Below are positions 35,983-45,174 of a DNA stretch of 64,000 nucleotides, one piece after another. This DNA is from Desulforapulum autotrophicum HRM2 (GTDB lineage: Bacteria > Desulfobacterota > Desulfobacteria > Desulfobacterales > Desulfobacteraceae). The translations under genes and the position numbers were made by a program. Position 1 is the stretch's first letter. Every line of letters starts with the position of its first letter. The stretch lies in contig NC_012108.1 in assembly GCF_000020365.1 (NCBI RefSeq), forward strand, positions 3,880,001 through 3,944,000. The letters are read 5' to 3'. The notes beneath the pieces are model-generated. The model was not told where the DNA came from. It saw only the letters and a program-made list of their open reading frames with translations, and did no database searches.

Positions 35983-37467
35983 TTGGATACCATACTCACA
36001 TTTGATATCGGCGGCAGTAGCCTGAAAGCAGCCCTTTTTGATCTGGATGGAAAGCTGCTGGAACTGGAACGACAATCCATGTCCATGGAAATGACCGCAG
36101 ACGGCGGATATGAACAAGATCCAGAAGCATGGTGGACTTGCTTTGTTGAGCTATTTTCCAGAATCATAAAAACGACAAAGGCCACAATCAATGTTCGGGC
36201 CGTCTGCGGGGCAGCAATGACCCGGAGCCAGATATTTCTGGACAAGGACGCAAGGCCTGTCTGTCCGGCAATTTTGTGGCCGGACAGCCGGGCATTAAAA
36301 GAAGGGGCCTTTCTCAACAAAATTGCCGGAGACAAGAAAACATGGAGCCCCCTGAATGAATTTCACACGCTGTCCAGGGTCCTGTGGCTGAAACATAATT
36401 TCAGGTTATTATACGATAAAACCGCCGTCATTCTGGAACCTAAAGACTATATCAATTTCAAGCTCACAGAAGCATTTTTCTCAGACAAAATTTCCCTTTC
36501 CAGAATACTCAGGGTCTCTGATATGAAGCCGGACCGGGAATTGATGGAAAAGGCAGGAATCAACCCCGGGCTGTTTCCTGAAATGGGGTGGCCATGGCAG
36601 GTCATCGGCCGGTGTAAAAAATTACCTGCCCCCCTGGATATTCTTGAAAATGTGCCTGTTGTAGCCGGAGGTATGGACACCTGGTGCTCGGTTACGGGCA
36701 CCAGCGCATCTGAAGGTTATATTTATAATGTATCTGGAACCTCCGAGGTTACCGGTCTGATCACCAGGGAAAGGATCTGGAGACAGGGCCTTGTCACCCT
36801 GCCCTGGGGAAAAAATCTGTACCAGATCGGTGGCCCCAGCCAGGTGGGCGGAGATGCACTGCAATGGTTTTCCCAGATATTAAACCCCGGGCAAAGCGGT
36901 TTGGTCGAAGAACTTTCCAAAAGAGTAGAAACGGCACTGAGGAAAAAAAATGCCCCCCTTTTTATTCCCTACCTCAGGGGTGAGCGGGCGCCCCTATGGG
37001 AAGATACAGCAAAGGGCGTGTTCTGGAATCTGCACCGGGAACACAAGGCCGAGGATCTTATCTTTTCCATCATGGAAGGGGTGGCCATGGCAAATCGCTA
37101 CCTGCTTGAGATTATTTTCGGCAAAAAATTTGAAACATCTGGAATGATCATTTCAGGCGGCGCATCAAAGAGCGATGCCTGGTGCCAGATCAAAGCCGAT
37201 GTTCTCGACATCCCCGTGGTAAGAACGGATGAACCTGAAACCGGCCTCAAGGGGGCATTTATCCTGGCCATGAAAGGAATTGACAGAATCGAGTCCATCA
37301 GACAGGGACAGGACCAATTCATTGGAATTCGGCAAATTTTTGAACCGGACAAAAAAATGGCAAATCTGTACAACAGAATTTATCCCATGTGGAAAAAGAC
37401 CTCTTTGCATATGCTCAAGCTTCATAAGGACCTGGACAGGGCGATAAACACCTGGCAGGAACTTTGA
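35983..37467 (+). CDS. FGGY-family carbohydrate kinase
   Basis: A 494-residue kinase with the two ATPase-fold domains of the family: 'FDIGGSSLKAALFD' (phosphate 1), 'WPDSRAL', 'YNVSGTSEVTG' and 'ISGGASKSDAWCQIKADVL' (written as 'GGASKSDAWCQ'). Closest in pattern to xylulokinase/L-fuculokinase-type enzymes, but the sugar is not determinable. The ribose-type ABC transporter genes follow, so it probably phosphorylates the sugar they import. Confidence 0.9.
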   Translation: MDTILTFDIGGSSLKAALFDLDGKLLELERQSMSMEMTADGGYEQDPEAWWTCFVELFSRIIKTTKATINVRAVCGAAMTRSQIFLDKDARPVCPAILWPDSRALKEGAFLNKIAGDKKTWSPLNEFHTLSRVLWLKHNFRLLYDKTAVILEPKDYINFKLTEAFFSDKISLSRILRVSDMKPDRELMEKAGINPGLFPEMGWPWQVIGRCKKLPAPLDILENVPVVAGGMDTWCSVTGTSASEGYIYNVSGTSEVTGLITRERIWRQGLVTLPWGKNLYQIGGPSQVGGDALQWFSQILNPGQSGLVEELSKRVETALRKKNAPLFIPYLRGERAPLWEDTAKGVFWNLHREHKAEDLIFSIMEGVAMANRYLLEIIFGKKFETSGMIISGGASKSDAWCQIKADVLDIPVVRTDEPETGLKGAFILAMKGIDRIESIRQGQDQFIGIRQIFEPDKKMANLYNRIYPMWKKTSLHMLKLHKDLDRAINTWQEL

Positions 37468-37518
37468 ACGATTAAAAAAAAACTTGATTAATTCTTTAAA
37501 TCTGTCAAACTCGGCGCA

Positions 37519-37633
37519 TTTTGTTTCTATCATTAGAAACAAAAAAACAGCGTAGGTGTGAATATTTAGAACTCAACTTTCGGGATTGACTCTTTACCTG
37601 GAGTCATCAAAGTTGAAGTCCGAAGGTTGAGTT
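37519..37633. repeat. Two hairpins between the kinase and transporter genes
   Basis: GTTTCTATCATTAGAAAC lies near 37522-37541. A nested structure, AACTCAAC (37570-37577) with GTTGAGTT (37626-37633), encloses a GACTC/GAGTC arm. Candidate attenuator, processing site or operator. Confidence 0.5.
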
Positions 37634-37664
37634 TATAAAAGAACAAGGATGACAGATTATAACA

Positions 37665-38606
37665 ATGAAAGCATCTACTGCCCGCTACGGCACGGCAATG
37701 GTCGGAAGCCTGATCTTTATTTTTTTCTGTATTGCTGCGGAAAATTTTCTATCCGTGATGAACATTCTTACGGTACTCAAGCAGATCAGTGTTTTAACCA
37801 TTCTTGCCATCGGGTTTTCCTTTGCCCTGACCACCTCGGAACTTGATCTTTCCTTTGCCAATGTATGTTCCCTTTCCATGGTCGTTACCGGCGGGCTTAT
37901 CTATAATAATTATCCAGTCCTGCTCGCCGTATTTTGCGGAATTGCAACTGGAACCCTGGCAGGACTGCTCAACGGAATTATCGTTACCCGATTCAAGGTG
38001 CCATCGCTCATTGCCACCCTGGGTGTTTCCTCCATGGCCAACGGGGCGGCATTCTGGGTTACAGAAGGCGTTGCCTATGTTGGACGCTGGCCCAAGCCTT
38101 TTCTTTTTTTGGGCCGGGGCAAAGTACTGGGGATTCCGATGCTTGCCCTGTGGATGCTTGCCCTGGCGTTGATCTCCCTTTTTGTAATGAAAAAGACACG
38201 ACTTGGCATTCATATGATTTTTACAGGGGAGGCTGATGAGGCTTCCAGACTCAGTGGTATTCCAGTAAAAAGAATAAAGGTTATCGGCCTGACCCTGTCT
38301 GGTTTTTGTGCTGGCCTGGCAGCAGTGCTGCTCACCTCATCCTTGAGTTCGGCATCACCGACCGGCGGGGCAGATTTTATGCTGACCACCATGGCGGCGG
38401 TGCTGCTGGGTATGACCATGATCGAACCGGGGCGTCCAAATATCGCTGGATCTTTTATCGGCGCTCTAATCATCGGTATTCTGAGCAACGGATTGGTTCT
38501 CATGGGTGCACCCTATTATGCCCAGGATATTATTCTGGGTGTAATAATCATTGGTTCTGTAGGGTTTTCTGCAAGTAGCGTCGCCAAGGCGGCCTTTAGC
38601 ATATAG
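37665..38606 (+). CDS. ABC sugar transporter permease (RbsC/AraH type)
   Basis: A 313-residue membrane protein with 8-10 hydrophobic helices and the family pattern 'LNGIIVTRFKVPSLIATLG', 'FLGRGKVLGIP' and 'TRLGIHMIFTGEADEASRLSGI' (key part 'GEADEASRLSGI', the cytoplasmic coupling region). It forms the channel of a ribose/xylose-type importer with the downstream binding protein and ATPase. Confidence 0.92.
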   Translation: MKASTARYGTAMVGSLIFIFFCIAAENFLSVMNILTVLKQISVLTILAIGFSFALTTSELDLSFANVCSLSMVVTGGLIYNNYPVLLAVFCGIATGTLAGLLNGIIVTRFKVPSLIATLGVSSMANGAAFWVTEGVAYVGRWPKPFLFLGRGKVLGIPMLALWMLALALISLFVMKKTRLGIHMIFTGEADEASRLSGIPVKRIKVIGLTLSGFCAGLAAVLLTSSLSSASPTGGADFMLTTMAAVLLGMTMIEPGRPNIAGSFIGALIIGILSNGLVLMGAPYYAQDIILGVIIIGSVGFSASSVAKAAFSI

Positions 38607-38641
38607 ATGAATATGACCTATAAAAAACAAAGGAATTGGAA

Positions 38642-39604
38642 ATGAAAAAAGTATCATTTTTTATCTTTTTTTTGATAATGACCGCCACCCTTATCTGGGT
38701 ATTCCCAGCATTTGCCAAAGAGAAAACCATTGGTATCATTGCCTTCCAGATGTCATCCGAGACCCATGCCAGAACGGCAAACAGGGCTGCTGAAAAGGCA
38801 AAGGCCCTGGGATACAAGGTTACACTGCTCAATTCCCGGGGAAGTCTGGCTGAACATGCAGCCCAGATAGAAAATCTTATTCTTTCCAGGGTGGACGGCA
38901 TTATCCTCTGTATGAGCAAACCTGTTCAGTTCGACGCCCAATTTGTACAGGCGCAGGAGGCTGGCATACCGGTGATCACCATCATGAGCGGATCAAACCC
39001 CAATACCCTTTTTGATATCACCGTAAACGAGTACCAGGTGGGTGCCCAGGCAGCGCTTTATCTTCTGGGCAGCATGAACTATGAGGGAAAAATCCTGACA
39101 CAGCGGTTTGAAAGCAACACCAGCTGCAGAATCCGAGGCAAACTCCTTGATGTGGTCCTTTCGGAGAATTCAGCTGTCAACGTTGTGGGCTCACATACCA
39201 TGGCCAAGACGAAATCCTGGCGGGAAGACGTTCATAATGGCATGGGCGCCCTGATTCTCAAAAACCAGGGCAAATTCAAAGGCGTCTGGGCCTCTTTTGA
39301 TGCCCAGGCATTTATTATTGATGATATCCTTACCGAACAGGGCATGAAAAAAGGCGATATCGTCATGGTGTCCGTAGATGGCGGCCAGGAAGTTTTCCGG
39401 CGAATCAGGGACAAGGAAAGTCTGATTACAGCAACCGTCGCCATTCCCTTTGAGGCAATGGGGGAAAAGGCAGTGGACTCCATTGACAGCATCCTGAACG
39501 GCAGGGCTTCCAAGGCGGATATCGTAAAAGGACCTTATCTTCTGCTTGACGCCGTGCTGGTAGACAAACACAATGTACCTGAAGAGGGGAAGTGGCCCTG
39601 GTAA
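38642..39604 (+). CDS. Periplasmic sugar-binding protein of the ABC transporter (RbsB-like)
   Basis: A 320-residue protein with a signal peptide (about 1-23, ending 'VFPAFAKE') and the type I binding-protein fold ('KTIGIIAFQMSSE', 'LILSRVDGIILCMSKP', 'VSVDGGQEVFRRIR'). AAAGGAATTGG precedes the ATG at 38642; a GAA-ATG start at 38636 is less likely. It captures the sugar in the periplasm. Confidence 0.92.
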   Translation: MKKVSFFIFFLIMTATLIWVFPAFAKEKTIGIIAFQMSSETHARTANRAAEKAKALGYKVTLLNSRGSLAEHAAQIENLILSRVDGIILCMSKPVQFDAQFVQAQEAGIPVITIMSGSNPNTLFDITVNEYQVGAQAALYLLGSMNYEGKILTQRFESNTSCRIRGKLLDVVLSENSAVNVVGSHTMAKTKSWREDVHNGMGALILKNQGKFKGVWASFDAQAFIIDDILTEQGMKKGDIVMVSVDGGQEVFRRIRDKESLITATVAIPFEAMGEKAVDSIDSILNGRASKADIVKGPYLLLDAVLVDKHNVPEEGKWPW

Positions 39605-39622
39605 AAAGGGCAATAGGACACC

Positions 39623-40390
39623 ATGTCAGAAATTTTAAAAATCCAATCCATAAGCAGACATTTTGGGGCGGTCAAAGCGCTCCAGAATGTCAGATTTACG
39701 GTCAAAAAAGGTGAGGTGGTGGCCTTGTGCGGCGACAATGGCGCTGGCAAATCCACCCTGATCAAAATCATCTCAGGGGCAGACACCCCCACAAAAGGTG
39801 AGATCTATCTTGATCAAAAAAAAGTGGATTTCTCATCTCCGGCAGACGCCCTTGAAAAAGGAATTGCGACCACCTACCAAGACCTTGCCCTGGCCCCCGA
39901 TATGAAGGTCTATGAGAATATTTTCATGGGTGCAGAGCTTATGAGTAAAAGCCTGATTCCTGGCATTCGGGTCCTGGATAAAAAGCAGATGAAAAAACAG
40001 GCTGTGGCTTACCTTGAAAAGCTCAATGCAAGTGTGAAAGACGCTGACGCCCTTGTCAATACCTTGTCTGGCGGGCAACGCCAGGCGGTTGCCATATCAA
40101 GAGCATTGAGGTGGAATGCCCAGATCGTGATTATGGACGAGCCCACCGCCGCCCTGGGCGTGAAAGAAACCCAGGGGGTTCTTGAACTCATCCGCCAGCT
40201 CAAGGCACAAGGGGTGACCGTCCTGTTGATCAGTCACAACATGGAAGACATTACTATGGTTGCAGATCGGGCGATCATACTCAAGGGGGGAATGAAGCTT
40301 GGGGAATGTGACTTGAAAAACACTTCTCCCCGGGACCTGGGAAAAATGATTATAAACGGAGAACGGCCTGAGGATGGGAAAATGTTTTAA
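39623..40390 (+). CDS. ABC sugar transporter ATPase (single nucleotide-binding domain)
   Basis: A 255-residue ATPase with Walker A 'GDNGAGKSTLIK', signature 'LSGGQRQAVAISRAL', Walker B 'IVIMDEPTAAL' and the switch His in 'LLISHNMEDI'. Only one nucleotide-binding domain is present, unlike the fused RbsA/XylG pair, so it would act as a homodimer as in the FrcA type. Last gene of the four-gene sugar operon. Confidence 0.93.
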   Translation: MSEILKIQSISRHFGAVKALQNVRFTVKKGEVVALCGDNGAGKSTLIKIISGADTPTKGEIYLDQKKVDFSSPADALEKGIATTYQDLALAPDMKVYENIFMGAELMSKSLIPGIRVLDKKQMKKQAVAYLEKLNASVKDADALVNTLSGGQRQAVAISRALRWNAQIVIMDEPTAALGVKETQGVLELIRQLKAQGVTVLLISHNMEDITMVADRAIILKGGMKLGECDLKNTSPRDLGKMIINGERPEDGKMF

Positions 40391-40452
40391 AAAGATAAAG
40401 AACTGCTTTTCCCCCAAAAAAGTATGAAAGGATAATTACGAGATCTACGCCA

Positions 40453-41085
40453 TCAAATGTTTCCATCCCTGTAATCCGGTCCGTTTTTTAACCAGGTGGC
40501 CAGCACCATACCCAGCATGGCCAGGCATTCCATATCCAGATAGGCATCCGCATGCTCCTCGAACAGAATCGAACATTCAGCCGGAAACTCTTCATCCTGG
40601 TCGTTGAACACCATTAACAGGCTCACTTTGGGAAGTACCGGAAACCTGATGGCCAGGTCACAGCTATATGGCGCCTCTCCGGGCTGGCCGCCCAGGACCG
40701 TACATGCGCGTTTAAGGTCATCCAGTTTCCCGGAAAAAGCCTTGCTGATGGGCTGCTCAGCCGTATTTCTGAAGCCTTGCTTATAGGGAGCTGCATCCGG
40801 GAAACTGTGGTACTTGACCCATTCACCGGCAACAGGAGGCGCCTGCCCAGGGCATAAAAACAAATACTTAAACAGAATGACACTAACCGCATGAATAGGT
40901 CGTTTCCCTTTTTCGTCCATGACTCCCATACCTGAGACGCGATGGGCAATGCCGTAAAAAGGAATCGTTGCCCCATCACCGTCAACCTTAATGCCCAGGC
41001 TATTGCCGATACCTTTCAGATCAATGGCTGAAACATCGGCAAGGTATTGCCGGTAAATTTCATCGAAAACCGGTGCTTGTTTCAT
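40453..41085 (-). CDS. DUF3786-family protein
   Basis: A 210-residue soluble protein resembling DUF3786, common in anaerobes ('IPFYGIAHRVSGMGVMDEKG', 'LVVSVILFKYLFL'-like region, 'MVFNDQDEEFPAECSILFEEHAD'; short key part 'NDQDEEFPAECSILF'). Function unknown; members often lie near corrinoid or CO dehydrogenase genes. GGAGTTC precedes the ATG. It converges on the sugar operon. Confidence 0.75.
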   Translation of the reverse strand: MKQAPVFDEIYRQYLADVSAIDLKGIGNSLGIKVDGDGATIPFYGIAHRVSGMGVMDEKGKRPIHAVSVILFKYLFLCPGQAPPVAGEWVKYHSFPDAAPYKQGFRNTAEQPISKAFSGKLDDLKRACTVLGGQPGEAPYSCDLAIRFPVLPKVSLLMVFNDQDEEFPAECSILFEEHADAYLDMECLAMLGMVLATWLKNGPDYRDGNI

Positions 41086-41157
41086 ATGAACTCCTTGTTT
41101 GTTTTTTTACTCAACTGGTGCAAACAAGTATCATTATTTTAAAAAACTATCCATAGG

Positions 41158-41400
41158 TCAACGCCAGTTTTTTAAACAGGGATTCAATGACTTGAACACC
41201 GGATTGCAGGCAGAGGATACTACCCGAGGCAATTTCATACCCCACCAGGCAGGTGCTGCAAAGCCCCCGCCTTCCGGCAAAACACGTGCAGCCGCCACAC
41301 AATGTTTCTCTACATTAAAAAAGTGTAGTGCCTGCATTGATACCACAAGATCCACACGATGATCCGCCTCCGGAATTTCTTCTGCAGAGGCATGAACCAC
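41158..41400 (-). pseudogene. Fragment of a class I SAM methyltransferase
   Basis: Eighty residues match the middle of a Methyltransf_11-type enzyme ('SAEEIPEADHRVDLVVSMQA', 'VAAARVLPEGGGFAAPAWW'). The SAM-binding glycine motif before it and the C-terminal half are missing. A deletion remnant. Confidence 0.65.
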
Positions 41401-41544
41401 CCGTGGTGAGCAGACAGGTCGTCTCGCTGGAGAAGCAGATTAAATATCAGTCGCAGTTTTCCGGTTAAAACATGGCTAAAGAAAAGCAGTAACCTCACCA
41501 AGGGCCGCACCGCATTCGATACAGCCATGAATACTTTCCGCTCT

Positions 41545-41859
41545 CTAGTTCCCCAGCAACTTAATAGCGAAAATAATGACTGCTGTAATAAGGCCAAAAA
41601 TCATACCGGCTGCGACTGTACTTTTAACAAGCTCAAGCATTAAAAAAGGGTTTCCCTGGGGTACGCCATCAAAATCTTTAATCAAATTGTATGCAAATAC
41701 ATAACTGGCCACTGCAATGGGTGGAATAGGAAGGAAATATCGCAATGGTACCATCAATATCCGACCGTGGGAAAAAAAGAGGAATATACCAAAAATTGAC
41801 ATACAAAGGCCTGACAGAATAATACATAAAATATTTGCTGAGTTCATGGTCTTGTCCAT
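41545..41859 (-). CDS. Small membrane protein, unknown
   Basis: About 104 residues from the ATG at 41859, with three hydrophobic segments ('ILCIILSGLCMSIFGIFLFF', 'FLPIPPIAVASYVFAYNL' and 'AAGMIFGLITAVIIFAIKLL'). No known domain. An upstream ATG at 41946 would add 29 residues with no family support. Start uncertain. Confidence 0.5.
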   Translation of the reverse strand: MDKTMNSANILCIILSGLCMSIFGIFLFFSHGRILMVPLRYFLPIPPIAVASYVFAYNLIKDFDGVPQGNPFLMLELVKSTVAAGMIFGLITAVIIFAIKLLGN

Positions 41860-41969
41860 TAAATTGATGTTTATGTAAGTGTTGATTAAGGGACTCAGAA
41901 AAACCGGGACCCCAAAAGGACGAAAGTACCAGCACATCTCCAACATAAAGCAAATTATGCGCAGTTTTT

Positions 41970-42272
41970 TTAACGCTCTTGTTTCTGGAAAAGGCTGCTG
42001 CTATACTGCCAGCCTGAATGATCAATGTACCCGAAATCAGAAAACGCACGACTCAGCTGCAGGCCCAGTCCGCTTTTGCCATTGTGAGGCACATCACCGG
42101 ACCAGTTGATCAGGATGCTCAGTTCGTTTTCCAGATTCGCACTTTTGAACAGATCAATATGCCTGAGTCTATCATCCGGTAATGGTTCGGAAAGGTGATG
42201 AAACGCTGCCACAGCATTTTCCCTGTCCTGGCCTGAGTATGATTTAAGTTGTATTATTTCAATCCAGTTCAT
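41970..42272 (-). CDS. Conserved unknown protein, 100 aa
   Basis: A small soluble protein starting 'MNWIEIIQLKSYSGQ', with 'LSILINWSGDVPHNGKSGLG' in the middle. I recall similar short proteins in Desulfobacterota, but no function is known. It lies upstream of and divergent from the sigma-54 regulator, so it may share a regulatory region. Confidence 0.65.
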   Translation of the reverse strand: MNWIEIIQLKSYSGQDRENAVAAFHHLSEPLPDDRLRHIDLFKSANLENELSILINWSGDVPHNGKSGLGLQLSRAFSDFGYIDHSGWQYSSSLFQKQER

Positions 42273-42390
42273 ATTTACCCCGTTTAAGTTTTTGATCTGT
42301 CCGGTCTAATCTTGACTGATCCTATAGCTAAATGCGTGCCAAAGTTTAATCACCTGCATTATCAGTAGGTTATAATTTCATAATATACTT

Positions 42391-42451
42391 TCTGACAAAT
42401 GTGCAAGCTCAATCTATCATATTTGTCAGATACGTGTTATTTCTGACATAT
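42391..42451. promoter_or_regulatory. Three TCTGACA(A/T)AT sites upstream of the sigma-54 regulator
   Basis: TCTGACAAAT (42391), its inverse ATTTGTCAGA (42421) and TCTGACATAT (42442) lie between two divergent genes. They may be the regulator's own binding sites. No -24/-12 promoter was identified here. Confidence 0.5.
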
Positions 42452-42510
42452 TTACCAGTTGCTTCGCCCGCCAGGCATGACCAAGGAGAATAAAAGGGGA
42501 ATGCATCACC

Positions 42511-44088
42511 ATGAAAATAGATGAAAATGATTTTTTTCGGCAGACAGCGCTTCGGATATCCAGCAGCCTGGATATCAATAAAGCAATGCGAAACTGCATG
42601 AATTATCTGAAACAGCACATACCTGCTTCGGGCATGTATTTTGTTGTGTACGAGCCGGGTCTGAATATAATCAACATCCTGGCTTCAATCATGCCAAAGA
42701 AGATACAAGGTTCGGCCAGAAGGATCTCTATACCTGCAGAATACCAGGATGATTTAAAGAAACGATTTAGTGAAGAATCACAAATAAAAATTATTAACGA
42801 CCTCAACGATGAACCTGAACCCCTACAGAAGATAGTAAATTTAGTATTTCCATTTGAATGCTCATTATTAGAGATGCATTTGAAGTTAGACGGAACAAGG
42901 ATTGGCCTGTTTGGCGTTTTATCGGAGGGCAAGCATCGCTATTCAGAGTTCCATTCGCACCTCATCACTTTGGTACATGAGCCTTTTGCTGTTGCCATAT
43001 CCAATATTTTACAGCACCAGGAGATACAGAGACTCAACAAGATTTTATCCGATGATAATCGTTACCTGCACAGGGAAATGATGCATTTGACCGGAGATAC
43101 GATCATCGGCTCCAAATTCGGGCTTAAAGACGTCATGCGTATGGTGGAACATGTGGCGCCGACGGACAGTCCCGTGATGATCATGGGTGAAACCGGCACG
43201 GGCAAGGAAGTAATCGCCAACGCCATCCACCTCTCATCAAGACGAAAAGACAGTGCTTTTATCAAAATCAACTGTGGTGCAATACCCGACAACCTGATCG
43301 ACAGTGAATTGTTCGGACATGAAAAGGGCGCTTTCACCGGGGCCGTTTCCAGAAAAAGAGGCCGTTTTGAAAGGGCGCATAACGGAACGATCTTCCTTGA
43401 CGAGGTTGGGGAACTTCCTCTTCAGGCACAGGTAAGACTCCTTCGGGTTTTGCAGCAGCATGAAATTGAACGCGTAGGTGGTTCTGAAACGATCCCGGTA
43501 GATGTGCGTATTGTTGCGGCAACACACAAAAACCTGGAGGAGATGGTTCGCACCGGTCAATTTCGCGCAGATTTGTGGTTCCGGCTCAATGTATTTCCCA
43601 TTCATATTCCCCCATTACGTCACCGAACCATTGATCTACCTGCATTAACAGACTATTTCCTTGAAAAAAAATCCATGGAATTAAAAATTCGAAAACGCCC
43701 TTCCCTGGCACCAGGTACTATGGAAAAAATGCAGGCCTATGAATGGCCTGGGAATGTACGTGAACTGCAAAACCTTGTGGAACGAGCGCTTATTTTCAAT
43801 CAAATGAAGAACGATGAAAGTCAATTGACATTTGATCCTCAGCTGATAAATCCGATTCCAAAAGAGAATATGACCTTAAAAAGAGAAGATGGGAAAATCA
43901 TCCGTCCCTTGGATGAAGTAATGGCAAATCATATCCAAAAAGTCCTGGATCAAACGAACGGCAAAGTGGAAGGCAAAAACGGAGCTGCAAGCTTACTCAA
44001 GATCAACCCGGGCACCCTGCGGGGGAGAATGAAAAAACTAAAAATCGATTACGGTCGCAAATTCAATAAAAAAAATATGAATAACTGA
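42511..44088 (+). CDS. GAF-domain sigma-54-dependent transcriptional activator
   Basis: A 525-residue activator of the NorR/FhlA architecture: a GAF-like sensor (about 1-190), an AAA+ domain with Walker A 'GETGTGKEVI', 'KGAFTGAVSRKRGRF', 'TIFLDEVGELP', and a Fis-type helix-turn-helix tail ('NGAASLLKINPGTLRGRMKKL'; short key part 'LLKINPGTLRGRMKKL'). No receiver domain, so it senses a ligand directly. Flavodoxin-like and iron-sulfur flavoprotein genes follow, so it may answer to redox or nitrosative stress (inference). Confidence 0.92.
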   Translation: MKIDENDFFRQTALRISSSLDINKAMRNCMNYLKQHIPASGMYFVVYEPGLNIINILASIMPKKIQGSARRISIPAEYQDDLKKRFSEESQIKIINDLNDEPEPLQKIVNLVFPFECSLLEMHLKLDGTRIGLFGVLSEGKHRYSEFHSHLITLVHEPFAVAISNILQHQEIQRLNKILSDDNRYLHREMMHLTGDTIIGSKFGLKDVMRMVEHVAPTDSPVMIMGETGTGKEVIANAIHLSSRRKDSAFIKINCGAIPDNLIDSELFGHEKGAFTGAVSRKRGRFERAHNGTIFLDEVGELPLQAQVRLLRVLQQHEIERVGGSETIPVDVRIVAATHKNLEEMVRTGQFRADLWFRLNVFPIHIPPLRHRTIDLPALTDYFLEKKSMELKIRKRPSLAPGTMEKMQAYEWPGNVRELQNLVERALIFNQMKNDESQLTFDPQLINPIPKENMTLKREDGKIIRPLDEVMANHIQKVLDQTNGKVEGKNGAASLLKINPGTLRGRMKKLKIDYGRKFNKKNMNN

Positions 44089-44103
44089 CCGAATGGGATC
44101 GCT

Positions 44104-44190
44104 GGATATGACCTTATTTTCATTGAGCCACCACTACACTCCGGTAGCCTGGCCACACCGGTAAAAGAGTGTTTAGGTGTTCATGATGCA
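44104..44190 (+). pseudogene. Flavodoxin gene fragment
   Basis: Twenty-nine codons ('GYDLIFIEPPLHSGSLATPV', then 'KECLGVH') match residues about 42-70 of the flavodoxin encoded at 52255. Nothing else of the gene is here. It is a remnant of a second flavodoxin copy after the sigma-54 regulator gene. Confidence 0.7.
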
Positions 44191-44328
44191 GGGGAATCAT
44201 AAACACCAGGTCGAAATTTTGTTGTCCCTGCACCGAGCAAATAGTCTACCATACCTCCTTCATGATGCTGACAATTGGTATTGTTGCCACCCTATTTATT
44301 TCCCGGTTTGAAATGATGACCTGCTTAT

Positions 44329-44967
44329 CTATTTTAACCGCTCACCCATTAAACTTCCAATTCTCACGGCTTCGTCCCATACGTCTTTTTGGTCCTCAAC
44401 CTTGGTATATTTAAAATCAGCTGCCTTTGCGCTGGTCTCAATCAGATCACTTCTGAATGCACTCATCTCACACTGATCCCCCACACCACAGAACGCACAG
44501 ACAATATTTCCCTGAACCGTTACTTGCCCGATAAGATCCATATTCTCATATTCTTTGAACTCGGTAGCCAATGCTTTATTGACAGCGGTCAGTGCCTCCG
44601 GCGCAAGTCCGGTTAGGACGGTTGCAACCATTTTGCCTTTTAAGAGATTTTTCTGGTGTCTGAACGACCAGAATCTTTCTAAAAGCGCCTTTGTGAATCC
44701 GTCAATTTGTGAATAGGGAATATATCCACCGATAACAAGTGCCTTGGCAGTTTTTATTTTTTCTGCAAGGGCAGGAAAATCATCGTTTTGTTTGCAAACG
44801 TTATCATGGACGCATTTATAACAGGCAAGGCAGGGTCTTACATTAATTGAACTGAGTTTCACAAATTCAGTTTCTGCGCCGGTTGCATCCAGCACTGCTT
44901 TGACGAGGCGATCTGTGTTGCTGTTTTTTGTGGGGCTTCCGGAGATTCCTAATACATCTATACTCAT
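44329..44967 (-). CDS. Iron-sulfur flavoprotein / NADPH-dependent FMN reductase family
   Basis: A 212-residue flavodoxin-fold protein: 'GISGSPTKNSNTDRLV' (FMN phosphate loop) followed by a cysteine cluster in 'RPCLACYKCVHDNVC' that would bind a 4Fe-4S cluster, and 'VIGGYIPYSQIDGFTKALLER' (key 'GGYIPYSQIDGFTKA'). Typical of anaerobes, where these proteins transfer electrons or reduce O2/H2O2 or organic compounds. A paralogue lies at 47030. Confidence 0.88.
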   Translation of the reverse strand: MSIDVLGISGSPTKNSNTDRLVKAVLDATGAETEFVKLSSINVRPCLACYKCVHDNVCKQNDDFPALAEKIKTAKALVIGGYIPYSQIDGFTKALLERFWSFRHQKNLLKGKMVATVLTGLAPEALTAVNKALATEFKEYENMDLIGQVTVQGNIVCAFCGVGDQCEMSAFRSDLIETSAKAADFKYTKVEDQKDVWDEAVRIGSLMGERLK

Positions 44968-45174
44968 TGCTATTATCCTTATTTGATTGGGTTTTTAATG
45001 CCTTTAAGCGTTTTTTTAAATATTCAGCCTCTTAGTGGCTTGGCAAAACCTGAAAATTTCCCCAACGACAAGACGGACGTAAATTTCCAGATTTATTTGT
45101 TCCTGGTTGACCTGAATCCTTATCTTTCAGATATTATTTGTGGAATTATTTACACCTGAGCCCCTTACCGAACG

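Noticed and set aside
44236..44330. Possible membrane-protein fragment 'HTSFMMLTIGIVATLF'
   Set aside because: Too short, no start, and could be chance in A/T-rich sequence.
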